Shown in pieces: positions 46,337-52,500 of a DNA stretch of 64,000 nucleotides. Under the pieces are notes generated by a model. The model saw only the letters and a program-made list of their open reading frames with translations, had not been told where the DNA came from and did no database searches. Position 1 is the stretch's first letter. Every line of letters starts with the position of its first letter. Position numbers and translations under genes: made by a program. Source of the DNA: a virus; IMG/VR virus record IMGVR_UViG_3300022927_000008, positions 1 through 64,000 of that record. The stretch is one strand, 5' to 3'.

Positions 46337-46481
46337 TTATATCTTCACTAAAATATGGATACCCTCTCCTCAATCCGGCAAACACCCTTGCATACTCATC
46401 TATTACATAAAATGGGCGTTTGCGTTCTTCTGCTATTTTAAGGTCGATCTCGTTCTCCTGGCGCCTCAGGTCGATGTACAT
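46239..46481 (-). CDS. Small unknown protein (80 aa), overlaps HAD gene
   Basis: An 80-residue charged protein (MYIDLRRQENEIDLKIAEERKRPFYVIDEYARVFAGLRRGYPYFSEDINEAKPIYNNEQ). Its last 32 codons overlap the start of the HAD gene in another frame, and its start overlaps the 66-residue gene by 44 bases. Composition looks coding throughout, so a genuine long overlap is likely. Confidence 0.5.
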   Translation of the reverse strand: MYIDLRRQENEIDLKIAEERKRPFYVIDEYARVFAGLRRGYPYFSEDINEAKPIYNNEQFGAIRRGSTYGIERVSAQDLL

Positions 46482-46638
46482 AATTCTGGGATTTACGTTG
46501 GATTTCTTCTGCTATAAACCTTATATGCTGGAGGTGGGTAAATACTTCCTCAGTAACTTCAGAGAAGTGTTTGCGGTCAATTTCATTGAGTTGGTTAAGG
46601 ATGTATTGTGCTTCCTTATAGATCTTATTCCTCTCCAT
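46438..46638 (-). CDS. Small helical protein (66 aa)
   Basis: A 66-residue protein (MERNKIYKEAQYILNQLNEIDRKHFSEVTEEVFTHLQHIRFIAEEIQRKSQNYVHRPE), an all-helical pattern with a basic end. It overlaps the 76-residue gene by 14 bases. Not recognised. Confidence 0.55.
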   Translation of the reverse strand: MERNKIYKEAQYILNQLNEIDRKHFSEVTEEVFTHLQHIRFIAEEIQRKSQNYVHRPEAPGERDRP

Positions 46639-46855
46639 CGAGCATCAGATTATTGTTTTCTAAAAAATACCAGAAACGTTCGAGCCATAGGGCAATTCGT
46701 ACGTCATCAATGGTGTCGTCAAATTTAGCACCTTCAGCACGGGCATCTGCTACTTTCATGATACCGAAGTCAGCTAGATCACGTGCTTTGTCTTCATCAC
46801 CACGTGCTAGTGCTTCACGTGCGTTTGCGTAACAATCAGAGACTGTCATTTTCAT
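46625..46855 (-). CDS. Small helical protein (76 aa)
   Basis: Start chosen at ATG 46855 (MKMTVSDCYANAREALARGD); a longer in-frame ORF crosses the basic peptide gene upstream. It has TPR-like helices (SDCYANAREALARGDEDKARDLADFGIMKVADARAEGAKFD). Overlaps neighbours by 14-20 bases. Unknown function. Confidence 0.6.
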   Translation of the reverse strand: MKMTVSDCYANAREALARGDEDKARDLADFGIMKVADARAEGAKFDDTIDDVRIALWLERFWYFLENNNLMLDGEE

Positions 46856-46970
46856 TTTTATGTTTTGTTTTACGGGTATATTTACTTTTGTCAGTATGTA
46901 CCTTATTAGAGGGTTGGCGGAAATATTTACCCTCAGGTACACTAGCGTTTATGTTTTTCCGCTTTTTCAT
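46836..46970 (-). CDS. Small basic peptide (44 aa)
   Basis: An ATG at 46970 opens MKKRKNINASVPEGKYFRQP, SNKVHTDKSKYTRKTKHKNE, NDSL. It starts 8 bases after the TATCTTT box of a GTCAT-type promoter, so its mRNA would have almost no leader. The strongly basic composition suggests nucleic-acid binding. Confidence 0.55.
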   Translation of the reverse strand: MKKRKNINASVPEGKYFRQPSNKVHTDKSKYTRKTKHKNENDSL

Positions 46971-46977
46971 GCACCAT

Positions 46978-47031
46978 AAAGATACGAAAGTTCCCGGCAA
47001 AAACCACATTTTCATATGACGGGATTATGAA
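46978..47031 (-). promoter_or_regulatory. GTCAT-type promoter (diverged distal box)
   Basis: Proximal GTCAT 47016-47020, distal TTCAT 47027-47031; TATCTTT 46978-46984; spacing 32 bp. The boxes lie in the last codons of the glycosyltransferase gene. Drives the 44-residue peptide and the genes down to the 45.03 kb terminator. Confidence 0.6.
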
Positions 47032-48164
47032 AATTGATGATTAAAAACAAGATTTCGATTTCCTCCCCATTCATGCCACCAATGAAGGTATCCTATTGTG
47101 GAACATAATTTATCTTTTAATTTATCTACCCCACAGCAAATAGTTACTTTTTTATTATTTTTTAAGTAAAATTCTATATTTTGTTTGGTGTATTCAAGAT
47201 CTTCTTGTGTATTTACTTTAAAAAAAGCATAATCTGCATCTTCCCTAAACTTGAAATACTCTATACCATAATCAAAAAACAGCTCCCTAATTCTATTTCT
47301 AGAACGGGGATTTAATTGAGAATTGTGGATATCAAATTTAAAATTTTGGGGATAATTATAATGATCAGATAATAACATACCCACCCACACATCATAACAT
47401 TCATCATAGTAATGTTCAATAGAATCTAATTCTTCTAAGTTTATTTTAGAATTACGTTTTTCTATAAACCTACTATTTTCTTCAACCATAATTTGTAGTT
47501 CTTCACTAGGTCTTACTTTATGGGATACTGATGTGTTAGATTCTTGGGAGTAAGTATGTAATACTCTAGGGAGGAATAAGAGTTTTCCTTTAGTTTCCGT
47601 AATATACCCCTTAACAAGATCTTCTGCAAAACTATGTTTAAATTCTCCTTCTTTAGCAAATTCTTCTGTGGAACGGGTTTTTATTCTATAAGCTCTAGCA
47701 TCTCCTAAACTTCTCCACATTTTTTTTCCTTCCTCTAGGTTATAGACCCCCTTATAATGGTTATCTCTATACCACTCAATTTTCCCTTTAATATGATTCT
47801 TTTTCATTATAGAAGAACAAGATATCATTTCTACTTTGGGGAATTTATCAAAATTATACTTATAAACTTCTAATAATTTAGGATGGGGGAAATCATCAAC
47901 ATCCTGTACTAGCATAATGTCTCCTGTAGAAATCTCGACAGGGGGGTTAAAGTAAAATTCTCTTTTCCATCTAGGTTTAATGTATTTTATCTGAGGGTGG
48001 AGTGAGGTGAAATCTATTAGGGTTTTTTCTATAGAGGAATCTTCACTAAAATCATCTGATATGATCCATTCCCAATTAGTGTAGGTTTGGTTTTTTATAC
48101 CTTCCCAAACTTGATTTAAGTATTCTATATTATTATAGAACCCACTATATATAGTAAATTTCAT
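47025..48164 (-). CDS. Glycosyltransferase family 2 protein (379 aa)
   Basis: N-terminal GT-A domain: MKFTIYSGFYNNIEYLNQVWEGIKNQTYTNWEWIISDDFSEDSS (first strand, 'SILNQTY-NWE' type helix and S-D-D), then the metal-binding D-V-D-D in IMLVQDVDDFPHP near residues 90-100. The C-terminal 180 residues are a separate unrecognised domain. Inverting sugar transfer from a nucleotide-sugar is the expected reaction; acceptor unknown. Coupled to the next GT by a single shared base. Confidence 0.75.
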   Translation of the reverse strand: MKFTIYSGFYNNIEYLNQVWEGIKNQTYTNWEWIISDDFSEDSSIEKTLIDFTSLHPQIKYIKPRWKREFYFNPPVEISTGDIMLVQDVDDFPHPKLLEVYKYNFDKFPKVEMISCSSIMKKNHIKGKIEWYRDNHYKGVYNLEEGKKMWRSLGDARAYRIKTRSTEEFAKEGEFKHSFAEDLVKGYITETKGKLLFLPRVLHTYSQESNTSVSHKVRPSEELQIMVEENSRFIEKRNSKINLEELDSIEHYYDECYDVWVGMLLSDHYNYPQNFKFDIHNSQLNPRSRNRIRELFFDYGIEYFKFREDADYAFFKVNTQEDLEYTKQNIEFYLKNNKKVTICCGVDKLKDKLCSTIGYLHWWHEWGGNRNLVFNHQFS

Positions 48165-49102
48165 TATTTTTTAACAATACAGTTAGTTCTCCTAAATTCA
48201 ATATTATTAGTAAATACTAAATCTTCTTTATAATAATAATTCCCTTCTTTATTACTATTTAAAATAAAAATATAAGATACAGGGGTGGGTTTAAGAGGGT
48301 GTATACTTCCATCTTCATGTTCCAAACTACATGGATCTGGGAAAGTTCCCTCTTTAGGCCAAATCAAATATGAGTTTTTTTCAGAATAAAAATATATGTT
48401 TACTAAAGATTGCCCTAAAGTATATTTTCCATTAAAACTTTTATATACTCCTGAAAAGGGGATATCTTGTGTGTGTGGGAATTTTTGGTTTGAGTACTTC
48501 TCAATTGCCCATTTAAAAAAAGATTCACAGAACCAACCCTCTTTAAGGTTAGGATCATTGACTGTTCCCTCTTTATACAAATTAAGCACAGGCTCTATAG
48601 AATTTACATATGTGTTACAGGGAAGAGCAAATATATTAGTTGCAAAATTATAATCCTCCCCTTCTCCCCAAGGAAAAAATAAAGGATCTCCTTTTTCCCC
48701 TCTGTTAATAAATTTATAAAAGTTTTCTTCACTTAATTCTATATCATAGTTTAGATGATAAACATAATCATATCCTAAACTTTGACACAACTTAATTGCT
48801 TTAAGTATTTGGTGAAGATGAGCATAGCCATAATCCCATTCTACAAATTCCGCATAAAGATTTTCTCCCCACTCTATTTTAGGATCTACAAGCTCCCAAA
48901 ATACAGCATACCTATTAGGTCTAGGATTTTCTTTAATATTTAAAGTATAATCTACCTTTTGTTGTATTTCTATAGGAATGGGGAAGTTACCCGCAAATAT
49001 TACGGGTAACTTTTTATCTTGTAAAAAATCTACAAGTTTGTGAGCAATTTTTATTTTCTCACTATTGTTTATATGGGAAGTAACTAATATACAAGGACTC
49101 AT
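48164..49102 (-). CDS. Putative glycosyltransferase with GT-A-like core (312 aa)
   Basis: A 312-residue protein. Residues about 90-140 (YAEFVEWDYGYAHLHQILKAIKLCQSLGYDYVYHLNYDIELSEENFYKF) hold the helix-strand-D-x-D/E arrangement of GT-A enzymes, with N-Y-D-I-E as the likely metal site. It is co-transcribed with the GT2 gene. No specific family recognised, so the assignment is by pattern. Confidence 0.6.
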   Translation of the reverse strand: MSPCILVTSHINNSEKIKIAHKLVDFLQDKKLPVIFAGNFPIPIEIQQKVDYTLNIKENPRPNRYAVFWELVDPKIEWGENLYAEFVEWDYGYAHLHQILKAIKLCQSLGYDYVYHLNYDIELSEENFYKFINRGEKGDPLFFPWGEGEDYNFATNIFALPCNTYVNSIEPVLNLYKEGTVNDPNLKEGWFCESFFKWAIEKYSNQKFPHTQDIPFSGVYKSFNGKYTLGQSLVNIYFYSEKNSYLIWPKEGTFPDPCSLEHEDGSIHPLKPTPVSYIFILNSNKEGNYYYKEDLVFTNNIEFRRTNCIVKK

Positions 49103-49311
49103 GTCAATGTCATAACCTCAGAATGGTGATAGAATTTACCTCTTTTAAAATCGGCTTTTTTAATCCTACGACCTTTACCAGACTCTGCTTTTTGTACAAA
49201 GTAGTAAGGACCTTCCCTATCATCGTAGGCTACTTGGTTAATTTCAGCAGTAACAATATAATCATTACCCTTACGTGAGTCTGGGACTCGGACTTGTTCG
49301 AACATTTTCAT
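49099..49311 (-). CDS. Small unknown protein (70 aa)
   Basis: A 70-residue basic beta-rich protein (MFEQVRVPDSRKGNDYIVTAEINQVAYDDREGPYYFVQKAESGKGRRIKKADFKRG). It starts 19 bases downstream of tRNA-Leu and overlaps the GT gene by 4 bases. Possibly nucleic-acid binding; not recognised. Confidence 0.6.
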   Translation of the reverse strand: MKMFEQVRVPDSRKGNDYIVTAEINQVAYDDREGPYYFVQKAESGKGRRIKKADFKRGKFYHHSEVMTLT

Positions 49312-49330
49312 TTTATAACTTATTTAGTTG

Positions 49331-49410
49331 TACCTAAGGTGGGACTCGAACCCACACGCCGAAGCACTAGTTCCTAAGACTAGCGTGTATACCAATTCCA
49401 CCACTTAGGC
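49331..49410 (-). tRNA. tRNA-Leu (anticodon UAG)
   Basis: Acceptor GCCTAAG/CTTAGGT (G-U first pair), discriminator A; anticodon arm CTAGT-CTTAGGA-ACTAG, anticodon UAG; long variable arm; T-arm GTGGGTTCGAGTCCCAC. 80 nt, no encoded CCA. Confidence 0.92.
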
Positions 49411-49419
49411 AAATAACCC

Positions 49420-49644
49420 TTAGTGGGTCATTTTAGCTGTAGGCTCAACAGCTGCAAGGCTATCAAGCAATTCACCTACAGTCTCGATTGAGTCTGTATT
49501 AAAAGGCATTTCTACACCTGTAGTGTCCCACTGTAGGCTGTCAGTTGCACAGCTATCAGCCATAGGGGTTACACAGTTTTCGTCTTCGGTTCCTCCACAA
49601 GAGGCAAGAGCAACAATTGCTCCAATAAAAAATAGTTGTTTCAT
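49420..49644 (-). CDS. Phage lipoprotein (74 aa)
   Basis: Start chosen at ATG 49644: MKQLFFIGAIVALASCGG is a lipoprotein signal with lipobox L-A-S-C, Cys16. The mature part is short and acidic (GTEDENCVTPMADSCATDSLQWDTTGVEMPFNTDSIETVGELLDSLAAV). It lies between tRNA-Leu and a second lipoprotein. Envelope-located, function unknown. Confidence 0.7.
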   Translation of the reverse strand: MKQLFFIGAIVALASCGGTEDENCVTPMADSCATDSLQWDTTGVEMPFNTDSIETVGELLDSLAAVEPTAKMTH

Positions 49645-49847
49645 CGTTTTGTATTTTGGTTTGTTAAAATGTACCATGGTGGTACGTCTGATTTCTTTTT
49701 TGGTAGTTTTCTAAATGTTTGTACTTCGGGGTAATTATACCCTTCATGTAGTAATCTAACTGTTTTATCTTTGGTATTAATGTTAAGAACCTCTCCTTGG
49801 ACCTCCTCGCCAAATAGAAAAAAATTTATAATATCTCCTACTTTCAT
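49641..49847 (-). CDS. Small SH3/KOW-like protein (68 aa)
   Basis: Start chosen at ATG 49847 overlapping the upstream stop (TAATG): MKVGDIINFFLFGEEVQGEV, then LNINTKDKTVRLLHEGYNYPEVQTFRKLPKKK. The 'V-G-D-x-I ... G-E-V' strand pattern with a basic end is that of small KOW/SH3 barrels. It lies between two lipoprotein genes. Role unknown. Confidence 0.6.
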   Translation of the reverse strand: MKVGDIINFFLFGEEVQGEVLNINTKDKTVRLLHEGYNYPEVQTFRKLPKKKSDVPPWYILTNQNTKR

Positions 49848-50062
49848 TACCAATCCCTTTGACATTGCTTACGGGGGACCCTAGCATATCTAGTACGAAT
49901 TCCATTGTTGTAGGAATTACCTCTTCCACTATACCTCATATGAGAAAATTTTCCATCATTAGTAAAAACAGCAGATTGGGTTCTGCTATTATAATAATAA
50001 GGAGAACAACTTGACAATCCAAGGGCAATAAACAACCCCAATAAGTAACTTAAATGTTTCAT
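49847..50062 (-). CDS. Phage lipoprotein (71 aa)
   Basis: MKHLSYLLGLFIALGLSSCS: lipoprotein signal with lipobox L-S-S-C, Cys19. The mature 52 residues are Tyr/Arg/Asn-rich and basic (YYYNSRTQSAVFTNDGKFSHMRYSGRGNSYNNGIRTRYARVPRKQ). A late motif lies 5 nt before the start. Late timing and an envelope location would fit a spanin or lysis-related role, but there is no sequence proof. Confidence 0.7.
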   Translation of the reverse strand: MKHLSYLLGLFIALGLSSCSPYYYNSRTQSAVFTNDGKFSHMRYSGRGNSYNNGIRTRYARVPRKQCQRDW

Positions 50063-50067
50063 TTGTA

Positions 50068-50075
50068 ATAAATAT
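50068..50075 (-). promoter_or_regulatory. Late-type promoter motif ATATTTAT, 5 nt from ATG
   Basis: Minus-strand AAATATTTATTACAAATG between tRNA-Cys and the 71-residue lipoprotein gene. Confidence 0.5.
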
Positions 50076-50078
50076 TTG

Positions 50079-50148
50079 AGGTTAGGGGTGGAATTGCACC
50101 ACCGTAATAGGATTTGCGATCCTATACCTTCTAATCGGACACCTAACC
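50079..50148 (-). tRNA. tRNA-Cys (anticodon GCA)
   Basis: Acceptor GGTTAGG/CCTAACC; anticodon arm TAGGA-TCGCAAA-TCCTA, anticodon GCA; T-arm GGTGGTGCAATTCCACC. About 70 nt; discriminator T, which is unusual but known for Cys tRNAs. Confidence 0.88.
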
Positions 50149-50149
50149 A

Positions 50150-50396
50150 TATTGCCCCAGCCAGCGCTGAGGACTTGTCCGTCTGGTATCTCGTCGGACC
50201 ACTGAGATTCTATATTCTGGGTTATAGAAAACCTAGTCTCCCATATTAGACCAAGGGTTATTATGGGGTGATGTCTGTTCCCCTCTCTGACCCCAAGTAT
50301 CAGGCCAACTGGGAATCGAACCCAGAGACATCGACTACTAGAATACTGCCATATCCGTTCGCACTTTTACCCCTCTCCCCCTGGCAGGGGGGAAAT
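50150..50396 (-). other. Structured non-coding block A in tRNA cluster
   Basis: About 250 bases without an ORF. At 50309-50325 it holds a perfect T-arm (minus strand CTGGG-TTCGATT-CCCAG), but I could not build an acceptor or anticodon arm around it. Further hairpins are GTCCG...CGGAC near 50182-50204, GGTT-TTCTAT-AACC near 50222-50235 and a GGGGT...ACCCC pairing near 50265-50295. It could be a degenerate or interrupted tRNA, or an unidentified RNA. Confidence 0.4.
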
Positions 50397-50471
50397 TGGA
50401 GCCACTAGTCGGAATTGAACCAACGACCGATGCTTTACAAGAGCATTGCTCTACCGCTGAGCTATAGTGGC
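50397..50471 (-). tRNA. tRNA-Thr (anticodon UGU) with encoded CCA
   Basis: Acceptor GCCACTA/TAGTGGC, discriminator T, CCA encoded at 50397-50399; D-arm GCTCAGCGGTAGAGC; anticodon arm ATGCT-CTTGTAA-AGCAT, anticodon UGU; T-arm GTTGGTTCAATTCCGAC. The only tRNA here with an encoded CCA. Confidence 0.93.
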
Positions 50472-50491
50472 TACATTCGCCTCACACGCTG

Positions 50492-50565
50492 TGATCCCGC
50501 TGGGACTCGAACCCAGGACCCTCTCATTAAAAGTGAGATGCTCTAACCAACTGAGCTACGGGATC
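50492..50565 (-). tRNA. tRNA-Lys (anticodon UUU)
   Basis: Acceptor GATCCCG/CGGGATC, discriminator A; anticodon arm TCTCA-CTTTTAA-TGAGA, anticodon UUU; T-arm CTGGGTTCGAGTCCCAG. 74 nt. Confidence 0.94.
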
Positions 50566-50569
50566 AATA

Positions 50570-50910
50570 AATGAAGGAATGGGTAAAGAGTTATTCAGGC
50601 TCTTAAGCGCGACAAGCAGGCGGTTGTATTGGTAAATCATAATGGCACAAGAGGAGTGTTAAACCCGCATCCCATTAATCATTTCACTTCATGGCTGCTA
50701 ACCCCAATTGAAGTTCACAATATCGCTTAGTAGAATTTAGTTCCACTATCACACAACCACACCCTAATAGGCCCACACCGGGCTTTCACCCCCTACAGCG
50801 CTTGCTGTAAGTCGAGCTACCTATTAACATGTGTACTTTATTCCCCTAATCATAGGAACACATTCAGTCATACCCCCCCGTGCGTGATCAGCGCGGTAGG
50901 GTTTCCTTCA
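50570..50910 (-). other. Structured non-coding block B in tRNA cluster
   Basis: About 340 bases between tRNA-Lys and tRNA-Ile with no supportable ORF and several hairpins: ACAGC-AAGC-GCTGT near 50796-50811, GCCC-GGTGT-GGGC near 50782-50795, TTCCTA...TAGGGGAA near 50845-50862, and AAGAG...CTCTT near 50586-50605. I see no T-arm, so it is not a hidden tRNA. RNase P- or tmRNA-specific conserved boxes were not found. Possibly a phage-specific RNA. Confidence 0.4.
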
Positions 50911-50914
50911 TTTG

Positions 50915-50988
50915 TAGGAACGGCAGGAATCGAACCTGCGACCTTCAAGATATAAGCTTGATGCTCTAACCAATTGAGCTACGTTCCC
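50915..50988 (-). tRNA. tRNA-Ile (anticodon UAU)
   Basis: Acceptor GGGAACG/CGTTCCT (G-U first pair), discriminator A; anticodon arm TCAAG-CTTATAT-CTTGA, anticodon UAU, which reads the rare AUA codon; T-arm GCAGGTTCGATTCCTGC. 74 nt. Confidence 0.9.
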
Positions 50989-51062
50989 ATATTGGTGCGT
51001 CATTTTATTACGCAGTGACGTCATCAGCGAATGCTATTTATTTCAATAAGTAAAGAACCTAG

Positions 51063-51136
51063 TACTCCCTACAGGATTTGAACCTGTGACCCACAGCTTA
51101 GAAGGCTGTTGCTCTATCCAGCTGAGCTAAGGGAGC
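51063..51136 (-). tRNA. tRNA-Arg (anticodon UCU)
   Basis: Acceptor GCTCCCT/AGGGAGT (G-U first pair), discriminator A; anticodon arm ACAGC-CTTCTAA-GCTGT, anticodon UCU; T-arm ACAGGTTCAAATCCTGT. 74 nt. It reads AGA, a frequent Arg codon in this AT-rich phage. Confidence 0.93.
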
Positions 51137-51144
51137 ATATTTTG

Positions 51145-51229
51145 TAGCGCTGGGGGGACTCGAACCCCCACGGACCTACGGTCCAACAGATTTTAAGTCT
51201 GTCGTGTCTACCACTTCCACCACAGCGCC
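51145..51229 (-). tRNA. tRNA-Leu (anticodon UAA)
   Basis: Acceptor GGCGCTG/CAGCGCT, discriminator A; anticodon arm ACAGA-CTTAAAA-TCTGT, anticodon UAA; long variable arm GGACCGTAGGTCC; T-arm GGGGGTTCGAGTCCCCC. 85 nt. It reads UUA. Confidence 0.93.
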
Positions 51230-51240
51230 ATATTTTTATT

Positions 51241-51330
51241 TTATTTTTTAATGTACTTAAAGTAAGTGTAAGTATTAAAAATAACCAATAAACTCAAAAA
51301 ACTCCAACAATAAATTTGAAAATCTGTCAT
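51241..51330 (-). CDS. Tiny membrane peptide, YFKYIKK family copy 1 (29 aa)
   Basis: An ATG at 51330 opens MTDFQIYCWSFLSLLVIFNT, then YTYFKYIKK: one membrane helix and a basic tail. It matches the 31-residue peptide at 51.6 kb at both ends (MTD... and Y-x-YFKYIKK), including the DNA after the stop. It is preceded by a partial GTCAT-type promoter 24 bases upstream. Confidence 0.55.
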   Translation of the reverse strand: MTDFQIYCWSFLSLLVIFNTYTYFKYIKK

Positions 51331-51354
51331 TTCTCTGCCTTAACTTTACCCCAT

Positions 51355-51361
51355 GAATATA
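51355..51361 (-). promoter_or_regulatory. Degenerate GTCAT-type promoter (TATATTC part only)
   Basis: The TATATTCATGGGGTAAAG segment is intact, but at the expected upstream positions (near 51393-51408) there are no GTCAT boxes. Either activator-independent or decayed. Confidence 0.45.
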
Positions 51362-51403
51362 CGAACGGGATCTTACAACCCCAAATCCCTCGCGGGAAAT
51401 TTT

Positions 51404-51601
51404 TTATTCTTCAAGATAAAGAATAATAATAAGGGTAATGATAACTAATCCAAACAAAAGCATATAATAATTAGCAGGCTCTGGGTCTCCGCTAATGATG
51501 ATGTGCGTGTTTGCAATAAAGTTTAAAATAAAGAGTATTAATTGCAAAAGCAAAAATGCTGCCCCAAGAAAATTCAGGATATAGAAGACAAATGCATTCA
51601 T
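51404..51601 (-). CDS. Small two-helix membrane protein (65 aa)
   Basis: Start chosen at ATG 51601 (MNAFVFYILNFLGAAFLLLQ), 7 bases after the YFKYIKK peptide stop; a longer in-frame ORF overlaps that peptide. It has two membrane helices (ILNFLGAAFLLLQLILFILNFI; YYMLLFGLVIITLIIILYLEE). Unknown function. Confidence 0.6.
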   Translation of the reverse strand: MNAFVFYILNFLGAAFLLLQLILFILNFIANTHIIISGDPEPANYYMLLFGLVIITLIIILYLEE

Positions 51602-51608
51602 TTTTATT

Positions 51609-51704
51609 TTATTTTTTAATGTACTTAAAGTAATTGTAAATATTGATAGGAATACAAACCCCAAACACAACTCCATAAATAATAATCCAAACCTGATCTG
51701 TCAT
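51609..51704 (-). CDS. Tiny membrane peptide, YFKYIKK family copy 2 (31 aa)
   Basis: An ATG at 51704 opens MTDQVWIIIYGVVFGVCIPI, then NIYNYFKYIKK. It is paralogous to the 29-residue peptide, with the same stop context (TAAAATAAAAAT). It is first in the transcript from the GTCAT promoter at 51.73 kb. Confidence 0.6.
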   Translation of the reverse strand: MTDQVWIIIYGVVFGVCIPINIYNYFKYIKK

Positions 51705-51728
51705 TTCTCTGCCTTAACTTTACCCCAT

Positions 51729-51782
51729 GAATATACGAACCGGATTTTCGGATCCCACATTTTGGGATGACTTTAAGATGAC
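51729..51782 (-). promoter_or_regulatory. GTCAT-type promoter
   Basis: Boxes 51767-51771 and 51778-51782; TATATTC 51729-51735; spacing 32 bp. Drives the 31-residue peptide gene. Confidence 0.7.
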
Positions 51783-51783
51783 C

Positions 51784-52119
51784 TTATTTTATTTTTCTGT
51801 AATAATAACGCTTAAGATTTAAAATCTCTGCTTTAAGATTTTCATCTACTACTTGCACTTGTTGCTTATAACTTTTAAAATCATTAATTGACTTAATATA
51901 ACGAGCATATCTGTAGACATAAACTTTATGAACGTCATCAACGAAGTCTTCTCGAACTTCATACATCATATCATTAAGTAGAGTAAACGAGAAGTATGTC
52001 TTATGATTAGGATTCCAAACTATGAACGGCTTAGCTTCATCAAATTGCTCAACGTCGTAAGCGTAATAGCTAGTACTCATTCTGTACTCATCGAACTTTG
52101 AAACGTAATTAGTACTCAT
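51784..52119 (-). CDS. Unknown early/middle protein (111 aa)
   Basis: A 111-residue Tyr-rich basic protein (MSTNYVSKFDEYRMSTSYYAYDVEQFDEAKPFIVWNPNHKTYFSFTLLNDMMYEVREDF ... LKRYYYRKIK). It is a single-gene unit between two GTCAT promoters. Not recognised. Confidence 0.7.
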   Translation of the reverse strand: MSTNYVSKFDEYRMSTSYYAYDVEQFDEAKPFIVWNPNHKTYFSFTLLNDMMYEVREDFVDDVHKVYVYRYARYIKSINDFKSYKQQVQVVDENLKAEILNLKRYYYRKIK

Positions 52120-52141
52120 GTTGCTTTTTTTTCTTCGCGTT

Positions 52142-52195
52142 AAATATACGATGAAAGATCAGCAATTCCACATTTTAGGATGACTTTAAGATGAC
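52142..52195 (-). promoter_or_regulatory. GTCAT-type promoter
   Basis: Boxes 52180-52184 and 52191-52195; TATATTT 52142-52148; spacing 32 bp. The distal box overlaps the end of the 104-residue gene. Drives the 111-residue gene. Confidence 0.7.
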
Positions 52196-52500
52196 CTTCT
52201 TCTTCCTTTTTTAGGCTCAATACCCAACTGCCTTTCCAATTCACGCAACTCACGGTTCCGCTTGACTTTTTCCTTACCAACAGCAACCTGCTGTTTGCTA
52301 GGGACTCGGTCCTCCATCTCACCACGGAACTCCCTCATGAACTCCTCGCAGTCACGGCGGTCCATTTTTCCGCCATAACGTACTGCCTCTTTATAATGCC
52401 TAGCAACAGCTTCAGCATTTCCAGTAATCATAGCATAGGCTAGTTCAGCCATCCTACCATGGTAGTTCCGCTTACGGCGGCGATTGTTGTGATTACGCAT
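52186..52500 (-). CDS. Basic Arg-rich small protein (104 aa)
   Basis: A 104-residue strongly basic protein (MRNHNNRRRKRNYHGRMAEL ... KQQVAVGKEKVKRNRELRELERQLGIEPKKGRRRSS) with a helical centre (YAMITGNAEAVARHYKEAVRYGGK). Likely nucleic-acid-binding from charge alone. It overlaps the SWIM-protein gene by 8 bases. Confidence 0.65.
   Translation of the reverse strand: MRNHNNRRRKRNYHGRMAELAYAMITGNAEAVARHYKEAVRYGGKMDRRDCEEFMREFRGEMEDRVPSKQQVAVGKEKVKRNRELRELERQLGIEPKKGRRRSS

Noticed and set aside
50309-50400. A tenth tRNA around the orphan T-arm
   Set aside because: Tried standard and long-variable-arm layouts; no 5-bp anticodon stem with a 7-nt loop and no 7-bp acceptor could be formed, so it is left as a structured block.
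50570-50910. RNase P RNA or tmRNA
   Set aside because: The universally conserved boxes (GAGGAAAGTCC, ACAGAA; GGGGC-TGATTCTGG-type tmRNA start, T-arm end) are not present on either strand.
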